NCBI RefSeq assembly: GCF_014193655.1
Contig: NZ_JACHZQ010000006.1
Span: 124,001-188,000 of the forward strand
DNA from: Rhizobium sp. BK313
GTDB lineage: Bacteria > Pseudomonadota > Alphaproteobacteria > Rhizobiales > Rhizobiaceae
Direction of reading: 5' to 3'
DNA length: 64,000 bases
Every line of letters starts with the position of its first letter. The first letter of the stretch is position 1. Positions 63,277 through 64,000 of this stretch are shown piece by piece. Below the pieces are notes generated by a model. That model saw nothing but the letters and a program-made list of their open reading frames with translations. It ran no database searches and was not told where the DNA came from. Both the position numbers and the translations under genes were made by a program.

Positions 63277-64000
63277 TGGAAGAAAAGCCGCTTAAAGGCC
63301 GCGTCGCAATCATTACCGGCGCCAATCAGGGCCTGGGACTTGAGATCGCCCGTAGATACGTCACGGCCGGCGCTGACCTCATGATTTGTGCGAGAAACAG
63401 CGACCTGCTGGATGCTGCCAAGACAGAGCTCCAGGCTTTGGCAACTCCTGAGCAGCGGGTGTCATCTTTATCCGCAGACGTATCAAAGCAGGCTGATGTC
63501 GAAGCAGTGGTAAAAGCCACTCTGTCGGAGTTTGGAAGCTGCCAGATTTTGGTAAACAACGCTGGCGTCTACGGTCCGAAGGGCGAGATCGAAACCGTCG
63601 ACTGGTCCGAGTGGGTCCGGGCCATGGAAATCAATATTTTCGGCTCAGTCCTGATTTGCCGCGAGCTCCTTGGGCATTTCAAGCACCAGAGTTACGGCAA
63701 GATCATACAGCTCTCAGGCGGGGGGGCCACCAATCCCCTGCCCCGCATAAGCGCCTATGCAGCGTCCAAGGCAGCAATCGTGCGTTTTGCCGAAACGCTC
63801 GCGGAAGAGGTCCGGGGGCTCGGAATTGACGTCAACTGCATCGCGCCAGGCGCGCTCAATACCCGTATGCTTGACGAGGTGCTTGACGCAGGGCCTGAGA
63901 AGGTGGGGCATGCGTTTTATGAGCGTGCATTGAAGCAAAAGGAAAGCGGCGGCGCCCCGATCGGGAGAGGCGCCGAACTCGCCCTCTTTCTGGCTTCCGC
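63276..64000 (+). CDS. Short-chain dehydrogenase/reductase, 3'-truncated by window
   Basis: The first 241 residues of a classical SDR. It starts at a GTG overlapping the preceding stop (TAGTG). It has the cofactor site TGANQGLGLEIA, the NNAG motif, a Ser in IIQLSGGGA and the YAASKAA catalytic Tyr-x3-Lys. After IAPGALNTRM the frame is still open at the window end, close to the normal end of such proteins. In this operon it is likely a sugar-nucleotide or lipid-linked-sugar reductase. NAD versus NADP preference is not clear. Confidence 0.88.
   Translation, partial: MEEKPLKGRVAIITGANQGLGLEIARRYVTAGADLMICARNSDLLDAAKTELQALATPEQRVSSLSADVSKQADVEAVVKATLSEFGSCQILVNNAGVYGPKGEIETVDWSEWVRAMEINIFGSVLICRELLGHFKHQSYGKIIQLSGGGATNPLPRISAYAASKAAIVRFAETLAEEVRGLGIDVNCIAPGALNTRMLDEVLDAGPEKVGHAFYERALKQKESGGAPIGRGAELALFLAS

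Overview
The window is 64 kb of a GC-rich alphaproteobacterial genome, most likely Rhizobium in the broad sense. The grounds are the TRAP transporter with a Gal80-like oxidoreductase, the IalB-family protein, rhizobial-type O-antigen genes with a Wzm/Wzt exporter, and codon use. There is no rRNA, tRNA, transposase or CRISPR array that I can recognise. Species-level identity is inference.

1-3938 (+): the end of a catabolic operon, with a TRAP large permease (truncated by the window edge), its periplasmic solute receptor, an HD-domain protein and a Gfo/Idh/MocA oxidoreductase.

3950-31600 (-): a large two-partner-secretion / contact-dependent-inhibition island, read right to left. An IalB-family protein, a ShlB/FhaC-type outer-membrane transporter and two small lipoproteins precede a 5,477-residue FhaB/CdiA-like exoprotein. 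Its filament is built from about 30 copies of a ~95-residue module. The exoprotein's C-terminal toxin is followed by an Imm42-like immunity gene and then by a graveyard and reservoir of orphan modules: a toxin tail plus MafI-like immunity gene; an anchor plus toxin (split by one in-frame TAG) plus immunity gene; a cryptic toxin tail plus immunity gene; a long frameshifted CdiA C-terminus of a different class plus immunity gene; and a decayed copy of the fhaB 3' region. Several modules keep the constant sequence found in fhaB just upstream of its variable toxin, so homologous recombination could swap toxins. This array is the most unusual system in the window.

31990-42900: a mixed accessory stretch. 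It holds a broken CatB-like acetyltransferase, a polysaccharide pyruvyltransferase-like gene, a KpsM-like permease without its ATPase, an unusual methyltransferase/TPR-like gene overlapping an alpha/beta-hydrolase gene, an 829-residue multi-domain glycosyltransferase, phage-like debris and a hairpin-rich region with a minus-strand terminator.

42924-64000 (+): a surface-polysaccharide locus. Gmd and an Rmd-like reductase should make GDP-D-rhamnose. Wzm and Wzt (with a C-terminal cargo domain) export the chain, two or three glycosyltransferase modules build it, and four putative methyltransferases may decorate or cap it. A second block contains a polytopic membrane protein, a GtrB-like polyprenyl-phosphate glycosyltransferase, a methyltransferase, GtrA, a sugar-nucleotide epimerase, a UDP-glucose-dehydrogenase-like protein that lacks the catalytic cysteine, and a short-chain dehydrogenase cut by the window end. 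Most genes here overlap or nearly touch, which implies co-transcription.
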